Below are positions 23,760 to 32,965 of a stretch of DNA of 35,103 nt, piece by piece; position 1 is the first letter of the stretch; each line of letters starts with the position of its first letter. Origin of the DNA: Anaerolineales bacterium (GTDB taxonomy: Bacteria > Chloroflexota > Anaerolineae > Anaerolineales > DRMV01); contig JALSPT010000163.1 in NCBI GenBank assembly GCA_026985785.1, positions 1-35,103 on the forward strand, read 5' to 3'. The notes under the pieces were generated by a model that saw nothing but the letters and a program-made list of their open reading frames with translations, made no database searches and was not told the origin of the DNA. The translations under genes were made by a program, and so were the position numbers.

Positions 23760-26700
23760 ATGCTGGGAACCGAAGTCGTTGCAGTAGGGATTGTGTTGGC
23801 GGTCGTTGGGGCCGGTTTTCTGTTGATGGCCCGAACGCTGGCCGCGCTTGCCAGCATGGGAGGTGGAAAAGAAGCCGCCCTTGCCTTGCCAGCCCAGCCG
23901 CTGCAGGCGCCGGAAGAGGAAAGCGCGGGGGTCATCGTTGTGGCTTCGGGCGGCAGGGTAGTGTACCTCAACCGTGTGGTACGGGAGTGGCTCGATTTGC
24001 TCCCGGAGGATCGGCCTTCTTTGGAGTTCCTGCTACACCGTGTACGCCCCGACGACGAGTTCATGCGATTGTGCAGCCAGCCGGGGGAAGCGCGTCTCAA
24101 TTTGGCCGCCCGGGCGCTGGAAGCCCTCTCGTATGCTGTGCCTTACAAGGGGGAATTGGCAATGGCGATTGTATTGCGCCCGTTGTCTGTGAGCGCCACA
24201 GGGGAGGAAGGGGGGGGCAATTCCCCCGTCGCCGAGATGGTGCGCCGTTTCGTGGTGTTGGGGCAGAAAATTGCCACCCATTTGGATTTCGAAGAAGCCC
24301 TGTTGGCCGTGGCAGAGATGCTGGCGGAGATTTTGCCTTTTGATGTCATGGAAATCACCCTCTGGGACAAGCGCCACGAGCGTCTGGTGCCGTATCGCTA
24401 CGCGATAGAAGAGGGAAAAGTGCTGCGTCATCCGGCGACAGAACGCTATGCTCCCGAAGAGAGTCTGAGTGGTTATGTATTGCGGCAACGGCAACCAGTT
24501 TTGGTTGCGGATTTGGATCATGAAGCGCCGGTGACCGCTGCTATCAATCGCCGCCGCTACCCCATTCGCGCTTACCTGGGCGTCCCGTTGGTGGTAAACG
24601 AAAAGCCCATTGGCACATTGGAAATCGCTTCTTTTACCCCGGGGGCTTATACCGTTGCGGACCAGAACTTCTTTGCTTTGGCGGCAGTCGATATCGCCGT
24701 GGCGGTATATAACGCTCGCCGTTTCAGCGAGACCTCTCGGCAATTGCAGGAACTGCGCAACCTGGCAGAGATGGCGCGGGCAGTGGGAGGCGTCAAAGAG
24801 GCGCGTCAACTTGTGGCGCATATTATGCGCAATATCAGCGCTTTGCTCTCGGCCCAGGTTATGGGATTTCTTTTCTACGACGAAGTACACCATGTGTTGC
24901 AGGCGCAGTGGCCTTTCAAGGGGCTGCCTGAGGGCTTTGTAGAGGCTTATCGAACCCGCATACCGTCGGGAGGGCGCGCGGAGGCTTTGTTGTTGCAGGG
25001 TGAGCCGTTGGTAACGGATGATGCGGTCACCGATGAGCGGTGGCAGGTTTTGGGGCTGGCCGAACTGAGCAAAGTAGCGGGTATTCACCACAGTGTGTTG
25101 TACCCTCTCAACACGGGTCAGCGTTCGTTGGGTTTTCTGCAGGTCGCCAACAAACCGGAAGATGCACCTTTCGATACGGATGACCTGGAAGTGTTGCGTT
25201 TGATTGTGGGGCAGGTGGTGCCCTTGTTGGAAAACGCGGTTTTGTTCGAAGAGGCCCGGCAGCGCGCCCAGCGCGCTGAGGCGCTGCGGCGCATTGCCAG
25301 CCTGGCGGCCTCTGAGGCTACCTTGGAGGAACTGTTCAAGTTCTCGCTGGTGGAGATGGCGCGTTTGGTGGGCGCCCGCTATGGGGCGGTACTGCTGTGG
25401 GAAGAAGAAGGTCTTGTGCCTCATGAGACTTCGGTGTATGGTCTTTCACCGGAGCAGGCGCGCGCCGTTGGTGTCATCCGTGCCGACGCTCCCGATTTCC
25501 TCCTTACCGTCAGCCGCACAGGGCGGCCTTTCTTAAGCCGAGATGTGCAGAATGACCGCCGTGTGGCACGAGCCTACCGTCCGATTTTGAAGACTTTACC
25601 TGATGTGCGGGCGGCGCTGGTTGTGCCCATGCAGGCGCATGGTGAAAAGGTGGGGGAAATTTTGTTGGGGAGCGACCGCCCGGGACAGTTTGACCGGAGC
25701 GACTTGCAATTGATAGCGGCAGCCGCGGCGCAGCTGGCAGTAGGGGTCGAGCGGCAGCGGTTGTTGGCGCAGAGCGACGAAACGTTGCGCTCGCAAGTGC
25801 GGGAGTTGAGCACCCTGACCCGCCTCAGTCGCGAACTGGCCGCTGTGTCTTCCCTTGAAGAACTGCTGCGCTACGCTCATCGCCAGGTTGTCGAGCTCAC
25901 CGCTGCTGACTGTGGGCATACGCTGGTGCTGGAGGCAAGCGAGGAGGGAAAATGGCACGTGTTGCACCAGGCGGGTGGCCCCTGCAGAGCACGCTTGCAT
26001 CCGTTGGATGAGCACGCCCTTGCGCAGGGTGTGCCTGTGGACGTGAGCGATTACCGTACCTCTTCGTACACGGCGCCCCACGAAGGTGTGCGTTCGTCAT
26101 TGGTGTTGCCCTTGTTGTACCAAAACGAAATAGTGGGCGTGTTGCACTTGCATGCCCACCAGCCCAATCATTTCGATTACACCCGCCGCCGCTTTGCGCA
26201 CATGTTGGCGCAACACATCGCGGTAGCCATTGGCCACGCCCGCGAAATGCGACGCCTTTTTGACCACAATAGGGCGTTGCAGCACAAAGCGCGAGGCCTG
26301 CAGCGCTTACAGGATTTTTTGCAAACCCTACACCCCCTGGCCGAAGAAGATGAGATTTTTGAACGCTTTGTGGCCCTGATAAGCGATACGGCGGGTTTTG
26401 ATGCGGTGCTTTTGGCGCGCTACGATGTGGCCAGCGGCAGGTTGAACCCTGTCGCTGTGAGGGGGTTCACCGAAGTCGCTCCGCTGCCATGGGATGCATT
26501 GAACCTTTTGCTGGAAGACCGCTTTGGGCAGGGAGAGGTGTATTTCATCCCGGCAGAAGAACGGCCACCGCTACCGGCGAACTTGCATTTACCTGCGGCG
26601 AACACCAGTTTGCCTGCGGATGTTGACGAAACGACCTGGCGCCCCGAAGACCTTTTGCTGGTGGCATTGCGCATGCCTGAGGGGGAGTTGCTGGGTGTAG

Positions 26701-29700
26701 TGTATCTGGATGCGCCGCGGGAGGGACGCCGCCCCGACGAGGCGACGTTGGAGGTGTTGCGTTTGCTGGGCGCAGAAGGCGCCTGGCTGTTGGAAGTGCG
26801 CCATTTGTTGGAAGGATGGGGGGCAGAACGGCGCTACTTGGAAGATCGTGTCCGCGAGGCTGAAGAGGTCACCCGTCAGGTTCAGCGTGACTTGCCGCGC
26901 TGGCTGCGCAAGGACCTGCAACAGGCCATTGACCGCTACACGTTGGCGCAGCGGGCGGAGCGTTTGCGGGTGAGCCTGGAGGTGACCACGGTGCTCAATC
27001 GCCAGCCCAGCCGTAGCGGAGTGCTCAATGCGTTGGGTAGGCAACTTGTAGAGCGGTTGGGCTTCAATTACGTGCTCATCGCTGAACCAACGCCTTTCCG
27101 GGGCGATGGTGAAGAGGGTGGTGTGCGGCTGTTTCGTGTGTTTGGGGAATTGCCACCCGGTTCCCGCTTGGATATGTTGCTGGGGCAACGTAATCCTTTG
27201 ACCGAGGTGTTGCGAGAGGGGAAAGTGCTCATTGTGCCTGATATCGGTCGCGACCGCTCATGGGAACGCTCTCCCCTCCTCCAACGGCTGCAAGCCCAAA
27301 GTTTTGTGGCGTTCCCCATCGTCGTTGAGCAACAGGGTGAAGGGGGGCGCCCGCGAGGCGCGGTGCACCATCTGGTGTTGGCCACTTCCAGCGCCCCAAT
27401 GGCTTCCTCCTCCCATGCAGATGCCCTGGTCTTCGAACTGCTTGGGCGGCAGGTGGGCATTGTTTTGCAAAACCTGGAATTGCTGGCGAATACCTCTCGC
27501 CGCCTACGGGTAGCCGATTTATTGCTTTCGTTCAGCAGCCAGTTGGGCGTGTTGGATCCCGGAAGAATTCTCAATACTCTGCTGGAGAGCGCCTTGGGCG
27601 TGCTGCAGCAACACGCCCATGCCGGCTTTGTGGCTTTGTGGGACCCTGAGCAGGAGATGCTCCGTTTGCAGGCCGCGGGGGGCTATGCTGCGCCGGATGA
27701 AATGTTGAAAGTGGCGCTCTCTGCCGATAGTTTGCCCGCCCGGGTGATGTTCGAAGGGCAACCGCGCCGCATTGGCGAACTGGACTTTGCCGCGGCTTAT
27801 CCCCTGGATGCCGAAGGTCTGCTTGCTTATCAGAAGGCTACGGCAGAGCGCATTCCTGTTTCCACCATGATCGTGCCCTTGGGCAGTGGCAAACAAGCGT
27901 TGGGAGTGGTGGTGTTGGACAATTTCAACACCACGGCTGCTTTTACGCGCGAAGACCAGGATTTGATCGTTTCGCTGGCTCGACAAACAGCCCTGAGCCT
28001 GGAAAACGCCCGCCTTTTGCAGACGGCTGAGCGCCGAGCCGCGCAACTCCATGCCCTGGCGGCTGCATCGGCGGATATCGTTGCGCGTAGCCTTTCCCTG
28101 GAAGAAATCGAGTCGTCTCTGCTGGAGCAACTGGCGCAGGTGTTGCCTTACGATGGGGGCACGTTGTGGCTGCGCGAAGGTAAAAACTTGCGAGTGCGCG
28201 ACGCTCGCGGATTTCCCAATGCCGATGAACTGGTAGGCATTACCATCGCGATCGAGGATAGCCGTTTGTTCCAGGATATGTTGGCTGCCCGCCGGGCTTT
28301 GGTCGTTCACGATACCCATGCCGATAACCGGTTCCCTTCGCCGGAGGTGGTGCCCAATCGCTCCTGGCTTGGGGTACCGCTGCGTTTCAAGGACGAAGTG
28401 TTGGGCGTGATTGCGCTGGAAAAGAAAGAGCCGCACTTCTTCACGCGCGATTGGGTGGAAACGGCAGAAACGTTTGCCAGCCAGGCAGCGGCGGCCTTGG
28501 CCAATGCCCGTCTGTACGAAGAAAGCCTGCATCGTTCGGAAGAACTCGACCGGCGCAGTCGGCGGTTGGCTTTGGTTTACGAGGTGACAGCCGAACTTTC
28601 GTCCTCGCTTGACCCTCACTACATCGCTACTTATACTGCCCGGCGGCTGCACGAGGCGTTGGGAGCCGTGCCGGTCTCGCTGGTTTTGTGGCAAGAAGAG
28701 CAGCCCATCCTGGTGGCAGAAGCGCCGTCTGTATCGGAGACGGGGGGACTGCCGCGTGTTCTGCCTGCAGCGCCCTTGTTTGCCCATTTGAAGGAAACGC
28801 TGGGCATCTTTCGCACGGAGGACTATGCCGAAGAGCCGTTGATGGCGCCTTTGCTCGATTTCCTGGCCGCGCGGGAGGGGCATGAGGTGGTGGCCGTGCC
28901 CTTGACGGCGGGCGAAACTTTCTTTGGCGTGGTGTTTCTCCATGTGCCTGCAGGGCGCGATGTGGGTAGTGAGGAGATCGACCTGGCTCAAACGGTAGCA
29001 AAGCAGGCGGCGGTAGCGTTACAAAATGCCCATTTGTATGAAACCACGCGCCGTTTCAGCGAAGAACTGGAAGCGCGGGTCAATGCTCGAACCCGGGAAT
29101 TGCAGCGGGAGCATCATCGTGCTCAAACGCTGTTGCGCATTATGGGCGAACTTTCTGCCAGCCTGGATCTCGACCAGGTGCTCAACCGCACGCTTGACCT
29201 GCTCAACGAGGCTCTCAGCGCCGAGCAGAGCAGTATCTTGCTGGCGCGCTCCGGTGAAAGCACGCTGTTTTTCCGGGCAGGCCGGGGCTATACCGAGCAG
29301 CCGCCGGTGGGAGGACGCCCCACCGATATTTCGGCCAAAGATTCGCTGGCAGGCTGGGTCATCCAGAACAATCAGCCGGTTTTGATCGCCGATCTGAGGC
29401 AGGATCCCCGCTGGAGCGAAAAGCCGCACGGTTTACCCACGGCGCACCGTAGCGTGCTCGGCGTGCCGTTGGTGGTGGCGCAGGAAACGTTAGGCGCTTT
29501 GTTGCTCTTTCACCCGGAGCCTCATCATTTTACGGACTATCACCTTGACCTCGCCGAGGCGACGGCCAAGCAGGTGGCGGTCGCCATCAACAACGCCGAA
29601 CTCTTCCGCCTGATTCGGGAGCAGGCGGAGCGGTTGGGTAAATTGCTCCGCCAGCAGGAAGTCGAGGCCAGCCGGGCACGAGCGATCCTCGATGCTATTG

Positions 29701-30773
29701 CCGACGGCGTGTTGGTGACCGACGCCAAGGGCAAGATCACGCTGTTCAACCCTTCGGCAGAGCGTTTGCTGGGCTTGTCTGCCGATCAGGTGGTCGGCCA
29801 GCCTTTGGAGCACTTTGTGGGCTTTTTCGGCTCGGCGGGTCGGCAATGGATGGAAACCATCCACACCTGGTCGGAGGAGGTGGAGGCCGAAGGGAACGAG
29901 CCGACGACGTATGCCGAACAACTGGAATTGGATGATGGGCGGGTCGTGTCGGTACACCTGGCGCCGGTGTTCTTCCGCCGCGAGTTTCTGGGGACGGTTT
30001 CAGTTTTTCGGGATATTACGCACCAGATTGAGGTTGACCGGTTGAAATCCGAATTCGTGGCCACCGTATCCCATGAGTTGCGGACGCCGATGACGGCCAT
30101 CAAAGGCTATGTGGATATCCTCTTGATGGGCGCGGCTGGGCCTCTCACCGACCAACAGCGCCGGTTTTTGAAGACCGTGCAGAGCAACACCGAGCGCCTC
30201 AATTTGCTGGTGGGTGACTTGTTGGATATCTCCCGCATCGAGGCCGGGCGTATCGCGCTTGTGATGGAGGCGCTGAACCTGAAAGAATTGCTCGAGGACG
30301 TGGTGAACGAGCAACGCCGTTTGGCCGAGGAAGCCGGGCGGGAGATCGTGGTGGAGGTGGCCGTGCCTGAGGATCTGCCGTTGGTGCGCGGCGACCATGA
30401 GCGGGTACGCCAAATTGTGGAGAATCTGATCGAGAACGCCTATCGTTACACGCCCGACGGGGGGCGGGTGCGTGTGACAGCGATGACAAAGGATGGTGAA
30501 GTGCAGGTTGATGTGTCCGATACCGGGATCGGCATTTCCCCCGAGGAGCAGCAACGGGTGTTCGAGCGGTTTTATCGGGGTGAAAATCCCCTCGTGATGG
30601 CTTCGGCAGGCACCGGTTTGGGGTTGGCGATTGTCAAAACGCTGGTCGAGATGCACGGTGGGCGCATCTGGGTCGAAAGCAGCGGCGTGCCGGGCGAAGG
30701 GAGCACGTTCTCCTTCACGCTGCCGGTCTATACCGAGGAAGACGAGCAACATTCAGCAGCAGGAGAGGCTTGA
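23760..30773 (+). CDS. Giant multi-GAF hybrid-input histidine kinase (2337 aa)
   Basis: One membrane helix (about 6-27) precedes a PAS-like segment (52-150). Ten GAF-like segments follow, at about 157-321, 327-501, 507-667, 681-831, 844-1018, 1067-1251, 1253-1424, 1427-1594, 1602-1764 and 1784-1957. Short coiled-coil linkers separate them. A second PAS (about 1974-2094) leads to HisKA, with ATVSHELRTP (phospho-acceptor H2105). The HATPase has NLIENAYRYT, DTGIGIS and GTGLGLAIV. The GAF segments diverge and no chromophore cysteine pattern was identified. The ATG at 23760 is preferred to a TTG at 23730 that overlaps the previous gene. Response regulators flank it; the one after starts two bases on. 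Segment boundaries are by eye. Confidence 0.88.
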   Translation: MLGTEVVAVGIVLAVVGAGFLLMARTLAALASMGGGKEAALALPAQPLQAPEEESAGVIVVASGGRVVYLNRVVREWLDLLPEDRPSLEFLLHRVRPDDEFMRLCSQPGEARLNLAARALEALSYAVPYKGELAMAIVLRPLSVSATGEEGGGNSPVAEMVRRFVVLGQKIATHLDFEEALLAVAEMLAEILPFDVMEITLWDKRHERLVPYRYAIEEGKVLRHPATERYAPEESLSGYVLRQRQPVLVADLDHEAPVTAAINRRRYPIRAYLGVPLVVNEKPIGTLEIASFTPGAYTVADQNFFALAAVDIAVAVYNARRFSETSRQLQELRNLAEMARAVGGVKEARQLVAHIMRNISALLSAQVMGFLFYDEVHHVLQAQWPFKGLPEGFVEAYRTRIPSGGRAEALLLQGEPLVTDDAVTDERWQVLGLAELSKVAGIHHSVLYPLNTGQRSLGFLQVANKPEDAPFDTDDLEVLRLIVGQVVPLLENAVLFEEARQRAQRAEALRRIASLAASEATLEELFKFSLVEMARLVGARYGAVLLWEEEGLVPHETSVYGLSPEQARAVGVIRADAPDFLLTVSRTGRPFLSRDVQNDRRVARAYRPILKTLPDVRAALVVPMQAHGEKVGEILLGSDRPGQFDRSDLQLIAAAAAQLAVGVERQRLLAQSDETLRSQVRELSTLTRLSRELAAVSSLEELLRYAHRQVVELTAADCGHTLVLEASEEGKWHVLHQAGGPCRARLHPLDEHALAQGVPVDVSDYRTSSYTAPHEGVRSSLVLPLLYQNEIVGVLHLHAHQPNHFDYTRRRFAHMLAQHIAVAIGHAREMRRLFDHNRALQHKARGLQRLQDFLQTLHPLAEEDEIFERFVALISDTAGFDAVLLARYDVASGRLNPVAVRGFTEVAPLPWDALNLLLEDRFGQGEVYFIPAEERPPLPANLHLPAANTSLPADVDETTWRPEDLLLVALRMPEGELLGVVYLDAPREGRRPDEATLEVLRLLGAEGAWLLEVRHLLEGWGAERRYLEDRVREAEEVTRQVQRDLPRWLRKDLQQAIDRYTLAQRAERLRVSLEVTTVLNRQPSRSGVLNALGRQLVERLGFNYVLIAEPTPFRGDGEEGGVRLFRVFGELPPGSRLDMLLGQRNPLTEVLREGKVLIVPDIGRDRSWERSPLLQRLQAQSFVAFPIVVEQQGEGGRPRGAVHHLVLATSSAPMASSSHADALVFELLGRQVGIVLQNLELLANTSRRLRVADLLLSFSSQLGVLDPGRILNTLLESALGVLQQHAHAGFVALWDPEQEMLRLQAAGGYAAPDEMLKVALSADSLPARVMFEGQPRRIGELDFAAAYPLDAEGLLAYQKATAERIPVSTMIVPLGSGKQALGVVVLDNFNTTAAFTREDQDLIVSLARQTALSLENARLLQTAERRAAQLHALAAASADIVARSLSLEEIESSLLEQLAQVLPYDGGTLWLREGKNLRVRDARGFPNADELVGITIAIEDSRLFQDMLAARRALVVHDTHADNRFPSPEVVPNRSWLGVPLRFKDEVLGVIALEKKEPHFFTRDWVETAETFASQAAAALANARLYEESLHRSEELDRRSRRLALVYEVTAELSSSLDPHYIATYTARRLHEALGAVPVSLVLWQEEQPILVAEAPSVSETGGLPRVLPAAPLFAHLKETLGIFRTEDYAEEPLMAPLLDFLAAREGHEVVAVPLTAGETFFGVVFLHVPAGRDVGSEEIDLAQTVAKQAAVALQNAHLYETTRRFSEELEARVNARTRELQREHHRAQTLLRIMGELSASLDLDQVLNRTLDLLNEALSAEQSSILLARSGESTLFFRAGRGYTEQPPVGGRPTDISAKDSLAGWVIQNNQPVLIADLRQDPRWSEKPHGLPTAHRSVLGVPLVVAQETLGALLLFHPEPHHFTDYHLDLAEATAKQVAVAINNAELFRLIREQAERLGKLLRQQEVEASRARAILDAIADGVLVTDAKGKITLFNPSAERLLGLSADQVVGQPLEHFVGFFGSAGRQWMETIHTWSEEVEAEGNEPTTYAEQLELDDGRVVSVHLAPVFFRREFLGTVSVFRDITHQIEVDRLKSEFVATVSHELRTPMTAIKGYVDILLMGAAGPLTDQQRRFLKTVQSNTERLNLLVGDLLDISRIEAGRIALVMEALNLKELLEDVVNEQRRLAEEAGREIVVEVAVPEDLPLVRGDHERVRQIVENLIENAYRYTPDGGRVRVTAMTKDGEVQVDVSDTGIGISPEEQQRVFERFYRGENPLVMASAGTGLGLAIVKTLVEMHGGRIWVESSGVPGEGSTFSFTLPVYTEEDEQHSAAGEA

Positions 30774-30774
30774 G

Positions 30775-31149
30775 ATGGCGAAGATTGTGATTGCGGAAGA
30801 TGAACCCGATATTCGTGATTTGATCACTTTTACCCTTCAGTTTGCAGGCCACGAGGTCATCCCCACGGCCAACGGTGCCGAAGCGGTGGAGGCCGTGCGT
30901 CGCGAGATGCCGGATATCGTGTTGATGGATGTGCGGATGCCTCGTTTGACCGGTTACGAGGCCTGCCGTCAGATCAAGGCCGATGAGGCAACCAAAAACA
31001 TCCCGGTCGTTTTCCTCTCGGCCAAAGGACAGGAAACGGAAGTGAAAGAGGGCTTGGAGGCCGGAGCTATCGATTACATCCTCAAGCCTTTTGCCCCCGA
31101 CCAGTTGACGGCCCGGGTGGCCGAGATCTTGGCGCAGACCAGACGGTAG
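30775..31149 (+). CDS. Single-domain response regulator
   Basis: A 124-residue receiver with no output domain. EDEPD (8-12) provides the metal site, D52 (LMDVRMP) is the phospho-acceptor, and LSAKG and K104 (ILKPF) complete the active site. It begins two bases after the giant kinase ends, so it is a likely phosphorylation partner. AGGAG at 30761-30765 precedes the ATG by nine bases. A longer upstream reading frame is not used, because the family starts at MAKIVIAEDE. Stand-alone receivers often pass a phosphate on to another protein or bind a target directly. Confidence 0.93.
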   Translation: MAKIVIAEDEPDIRDLITFTLQFAGHEVIPTANGAEAVEAVRREMPDIVLMDVRMPRLTGYEACRQIKADEATKNIPVVFLSAKGQETEVKEGLEAGAIDYILKPFAPDQLTARVAEILAQTRR

Positions 31150-31150
31150 C

Positions 31151-31201
31151 ATGAAAAAAGCGGCGCTGCTCACCGCGGCGCGGGCGAGGACAACCCGATG
31201 A
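31151..31201 (+). CDS. Possible 16-residue leader ORF
   Basis: ATG AAA AAA GCG and so on encodes MKKAALLTAARARTTR, ending in a TGA that overlaps the start of the next hydrolase (ATGA). It lies in the 48-base gap after the response regulator. No strong ribosome binding site precedes it. A leader peptide would couple to the hydrolase; it may equally be chance. Confidence 0.25.
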   Translation: MKKAALLTAARARTTR

Positions 31202-31986
31202 GTGCCATTATTATTCGTGACCATATTGTGCATTATGAAGTGCTGGGGCGTGGTCGCCCGGTGCTTTTCCTGCACGGTTGGGTGGGGTCGTGGCGCTATT
31301 GGGTGCCCGCCATGCAAAGCGCTTCGCAGCGTTATCGCGCCTATGCTTTGGATTTGTGGGGGTTTGGTGATAGCGATAAGCACCCTGACAACTACTCGTT
31401 GGAGGCCCAGGTTCACCTTTTGGCGGCGTTTTTGGAAGAAATGGGGATCGGCAAGGTCGCCATTGTGGGGCATGGCTTGGGGGCGGTGGTGGCGCTCTTG
31501 TTCAGCCTGCAATACCCACTGGTGGTCGACCGGCTGGCGGCGGTGGCGATGCCCAGCACGGTGGACGCCATTCACCCTCGCTTGAGTACCGACTCGCCGG
31601 AGAAACTGGCTGCCTGGCTGTTGACGCCGACCCTTTCGACCGAAACAGCCCGTAAGGAAGCCCCCAAGACCGATCCGCAGGCGATTACCATCTCTCTGCG
31701 CGAGTTGCGGGGGATGAATTTGCTCGCTGAGGTGGTCAAGATGGAAGCCCCCTGTTTGCTCATCCACGGACAGAACGACCCCTTGATCCACTTACCCACT
31801 GAAGCCACCCTGGCGCGCTTGCCCGACAACATGCACCAAATCATTTTCGAAGGCTCCGGCCATTTTCCCATGCTGGATGAGCCCAGCAAGTTCAATCGCT
31901 TGATCTACGATTTCCTGTTACTCGATTCGGGGGAGAGCCCCAAAGTGCTCCAGTTGAAGGAAGAATGGAAACGGCGCGTGCGCTGA
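31198..31986 (+). CDS. Alpha/beta hydrolase-like protein with nucleophile Ser replaced by Gly
   Basis: A 262-residue relative of the hydrolase at 19075: the first 100 residues align without gaps (VHYEVLGRG, FLHGWVGSW, YRAYALDLWGFGDSD). Position 93, the nucleophile serine in the relative (GHSMGG), is glycine here: VGHGLGA, codon GGC at 31474-31476. The acid in HGQNDP (D194) and the base in GSGHFPML (H222) are retained. Hydrolysis by the usual route is therefore unlikely; a binding or scaffolding role, or catalysis by another residue, is possible. An AGGA at 31187-31190 precedes the ATG by seven bases. The end overlaps the esterase gene by 22 bases. Confidence 0.85.
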   Translation: MSAIIIRDHIVHYEVLGRGRPVLFLHGWVGSWRYWVPAMQSASQRYRAYALDLWGFGDSDKHPDNYSLEAQVHLLAAFLEEMGIGKVAIVGHGLGAVVALLFSLQYPLVVDRLAAVAMPSTVDAIHPRLSTDSPEKLAAWLLTPTLSTETARKEAPKTDPQAITISLRELRGMNLLAEVVKMEAPCLLIHGQNDPLIHLPTEATLARLPDNMHQIIFEGSGHFPMLDEPSKFNRLIYDFLLLDSGESPKVLQLKEEWKRRVR

Positions 31987-32927
31987 AGCGAAACCGATCC
32001 CCCCTACGGCGGAGGCGCATTTTCCTTTGGGGGTTCCTGCCGTTGGTGGGGATGTTGCTTTTCGGGGGTTGTGCTTCCCCGCTTGCACCGGCGTTGCCGC
32101 CCACGCCCACGCCGTGGGTACCGCCGACAGTGGCGTGGACGCCTACACCTGCTCCCACCGCGCTTCCCTCCCCTACGGCGACGCCCTCGCCCACGGCCAC
32201 GCCCACCCCTTTGGCCTGCTGGCAGCGGGGGGGGCGGCTGGTCTTCCATCGGTTAACCTCTCGCTACCTTGCTTACGCTATGCCGGTGGTGGTGTACCTG
32301 CCGCCGTGTTACGACCAGCAACCTGAGCGCCGTTACCCGGTGTTGTACCTGATTCACGGGCAGAACTTCGACGAGCGCCAGTGGGTGCGGTTGGGGGCTA
32401 CGGCGGTCGCCGATCGCCTGGCTGCTTCGGGGGCGGCACCGCCGTTCGTGATCGTGATGCCCGGCGAGCGCACGTGGGAGCAACCCGCCGAGACGGGATG
32501 GGATGAGGCGTTTCTGCAAGTGCTGATGCCGTGGGTAGAAGCGACGTTTCGGGTGCGCAACGAGCGTCGTTACCGAGCGATCGGTGGGCTCTCGCGCGGG
32601 GCGTCCTGGGCAATTCATTTAGGGCTTTCGCACTGGCAGTTGTTCGGCAGCGTGGGAGGGCACAGCCCGCCGGTGTTTTGGGAGGACGTTCCCCACATTC
32701 GCCGCTGGTTGGCGGCGATTCCCGCGGGGCAGTGGCCGCGTATTTATTTGGATATCGGCGATGCCGATCAGCAGCAGATTTTGGCGTCGGCGCGCTGGTT
32801 CGAGGGGGTGCTCACCGCGGGAGCGTATCCGCATGAATGGCATTTCAACGTCGGACGCCACGATGAGGATTACTGGCGCGCCCATGTCGAGGAGTACATC
32901 CGTTGGTACGCTGCGGGGTGGAAATAG
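31965..32927 (+). CDS. Lipoprotein esterase (PF00756-like)
   Basis: A 320-residue exported esterase. A lipoprotein signal (basic MET...RRRR, hydrophobic stretch, lipobox LLFGGC with C36) precedes a proline/threonine linker (about 40-82). The catalytic domain follows. VLYLIHGQ, the nucleophile elbow GGLSRGAS (S210), IYLDIGDAD (D266 or D268) and GRHDEDYW (H299) give a full triad as in enterochelin/feruloyl esterases. It should sit on the outer face of the membrane. The start overlaps the preceding hydrolase by 22 bases, with AAGGA just upstream. The substrate is unknown. A weak hairpin CAGC-n5-GCTG followed by GTTTT lies at 32940-32957. Confidence 0.86.
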   Translation: METARALKRNRSPLRRRRIFLWGFLPLVGMLLFGGCASPLAPALPPTPTPWVPPTVAWTPTPAPTALPSPTATPSPTATPTPLACWQRGGRLVFHRLTSRYLAYAMPVVVYLPPCYDQQPERRYPVLYLIHGQNFDERQWVRLGATAVADRLAASGAAPPFVIVMPGERTWEQPAETGWDEAFLQVLMPWVEATFRVRNERRYRAIGGLSRGASWAIHLGLSHWQLFGSVGGHSPPVFWEDVPHIRRWLAAIPAGQWPRIYLDIGDADQQQILASARWFEGVLTAGAYPHEWHFNVGRHDEDYWRAHVEEYIRWYAAGWK

Positions 32928-32965
32928 GGGCGATGGGGGCAGCGAGCGGCTGGTTTTAGATCTGC

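Noticed and set aside
24033..28991. Minus-strand open frames of 463 and 490 codons inside the giant kinase
   Set aside because: Antisense shadows of a continuous, domain-rich coding sequence; composition is glutamine/arginine-rich and unlike a real protein.
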